From: an uncultured Campylobacter sp.
GTDB taxonomy: Bacteria > Campylobacterota > Campylobacteria > Campylobacterales > Campylobacteraceae
Reading direction: 5' to 3'
NCBI RefSeq assembly: GCF_938045595.1
Contig: NZ_CALIBB010000293.1
Coordinates: 1 to 6,962 of the forward strand
Length of the DNA stretch: 6,962 nucleotides
The notes beneath the pieces are model-generated. The model was not told the DNA's origin and did not search any database. It was given only the letters and a program-made list of their open reading frames with translations. Below, one piece after another: positions 6,370 through 6,962 of the stretch (the stretch's first letter is position 1; each line of letters begins with the position of its first letter). Both the position numbers and the translations under genes were made by a program.

Positions 6370-6962
6370 AATACACTATTTTAAGGCGTTTGAGCCAAAT
6401 TTCTATTCTAGTCCTTTTTATTTTAGGAAATAATTTCGCCTTCAAAGCCGCGAGCGAAAACGGAATTTTATCCGGAATTTTAAAGGGCAATCTAAGCTCG
6501 TCGAAACTTTTGGGTACGATTAATCTAAGCGATCCGTTTGCGACGGCGCAGATGCTGCTAGCTAGCTTTTCTTTGGGCGCTACGGCGGTTATCGGAGCGG
6601 TTATCGTAGGCGCATTTTATGCGCTTATAGCGCCGCGAGTATATTGCTCATGGGTCTGTCCGATAAATTTGCTGACCGATCTTGCCGCCTGGCTTCGTAA
6701 AAGACTTGGCATAACGACTAGGATCGTTAGCGTAAACCGCAAGGCTCGCTACGTCCTAGCGGTGCTAGCGCTTGTTTGCAGCGGAGCTTTCGGCTTTGCG
6801 GCGTTTGAGAGCGTAAATTTTATCTCGCTTTTCGCGCGCGCCGTCATAGCGCTGAGTGCTAGTGCGTTTGCAATCGCGCTACTGATCGTAGTTTTTGAAA
6901 TTTTCGCGGGCGATCGCACGATCTGTTCGCGGCTATGCCCGCTCGGCGGATTTTGGGCGGCG
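6366..6962 (+). CDS. napH: NapH, membrane-bound quinol dehydrogenase subunit (3' end outside the window)
   Basis: Only the first 199 residues are present and the frame is open to the window edge; full NapH proteins are about 260-290 residues. Its ATG overlaps the napG stop (ATGA), with GGAAGGGG (6351-6358) as the ribosome site, so the two are translationally coupled. Hydrophobic segments at roughly 8-26, 64-90, 128-148 and 158-181 fit the four-helix membrane core. Two CX3CP motifs, CSWVCP (94-99) and CSRLCP (187-192), are the NapH hallmark thought to take part in menaquinol oxidation and electron transfer to NapG. The two C-terminal cytoplasmic 4Fe-4S motifs expected in NapH lie beyond the window. 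As in other Campylobacterota, NapGH probably replaces NapC, of which there is no sign in the visible part of the operon. Confidence 0.93.
   Translation, partial: MKYTILRRLSQISILVLFILGNNFAFKAASENGILSGILKGNLSSSKLLGTINLSDPFATAQMLLASFSLGATAVIGAVIVGAFYALIAPRVYCSWVCPINLLTDLAAWLRKRLGITTRIVSVNRKARYVLAVLALVCSGAFGFAAFESVNFISLFARAVIALSASAFAIALLIVVFEIFAGDRTICSRLCPLGGFWAA

Overview
The window holds two divergent molybdenum-enzyme transcription units separated by about 530 bases of AT-rich DNA. It looks like a member of the Campylobacterota (Epsilonproteobacteria), most likely a Campylobacter species with a relatively GC-rich genome, such as those of the oral group. The clues are the gene order napA-napG-napH with no napC or napD ahead of napA, a roughly 925-residue NapA of the epsilonproteobacterial type, very AT-rich non-coding DNA and T-rich promoters with weak -35 boxes. 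The species call is an inference.

Left part, minus strand (37-2289): one gene for a cytoplasmic, FdhF-type formate dehydrogenase catalytic subunit. A naive reading splits it into a 143-codon piece and a ~600-codon piece at an in-frame UGA. That UGA falls exactly where E. coli FdhF has its catalytic selenocysteine, and it is followed at the E. coli spacing by a hairpin with the GGUCU loop of a bacterial SECIS element. The gene is therefore read as an intact 750-residue selenoprotein. A GC-rich hairpin lies just past its stop codon at the window edge.

Middle (2290-2823): no convincing gene. It holds the two divergent promoters. On the nap side, an FNR/CRP-type palindrome (one base off TTGAT-N4-ATCAA) is centred about 28 bases before an extended -10 box, the geometry of a class II activator site. 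On the fdhF side there is a TATAAT box close to the start codon. Between the promoters are three inverted repeats: a perfect 8-bp dyad with a 7-base spacer, a 13-bp stem enclosing a small cUUCGg-capped hairpin, and a 7-bp pair with a 14-base spacer. Their roles are unknown.

Right part, plus strand (2824-6962): the start of a periplasmic nitrate reductase operon. napA (Tat-exported Mo-bisPGD catalytic subunit) is followed 3 bases later by napG (Tat-exported ferredoxin with four 4Fe-4S clusters). napG overlaps napH (membrane quinol dehydrogenase partner), which runs off the right edge. NapH and NapG would take electrons from menaquinol and pass them, through subunits encoded beyond the window, to NapA for nitrate reduction to nitrite in the periplasm. 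Formate oxidation and nitrate respiration could be linked metabolically, but the formate dehydrogenase here lacks an export signal, so it is not itself a periplasmic electron donor to the Nap system.
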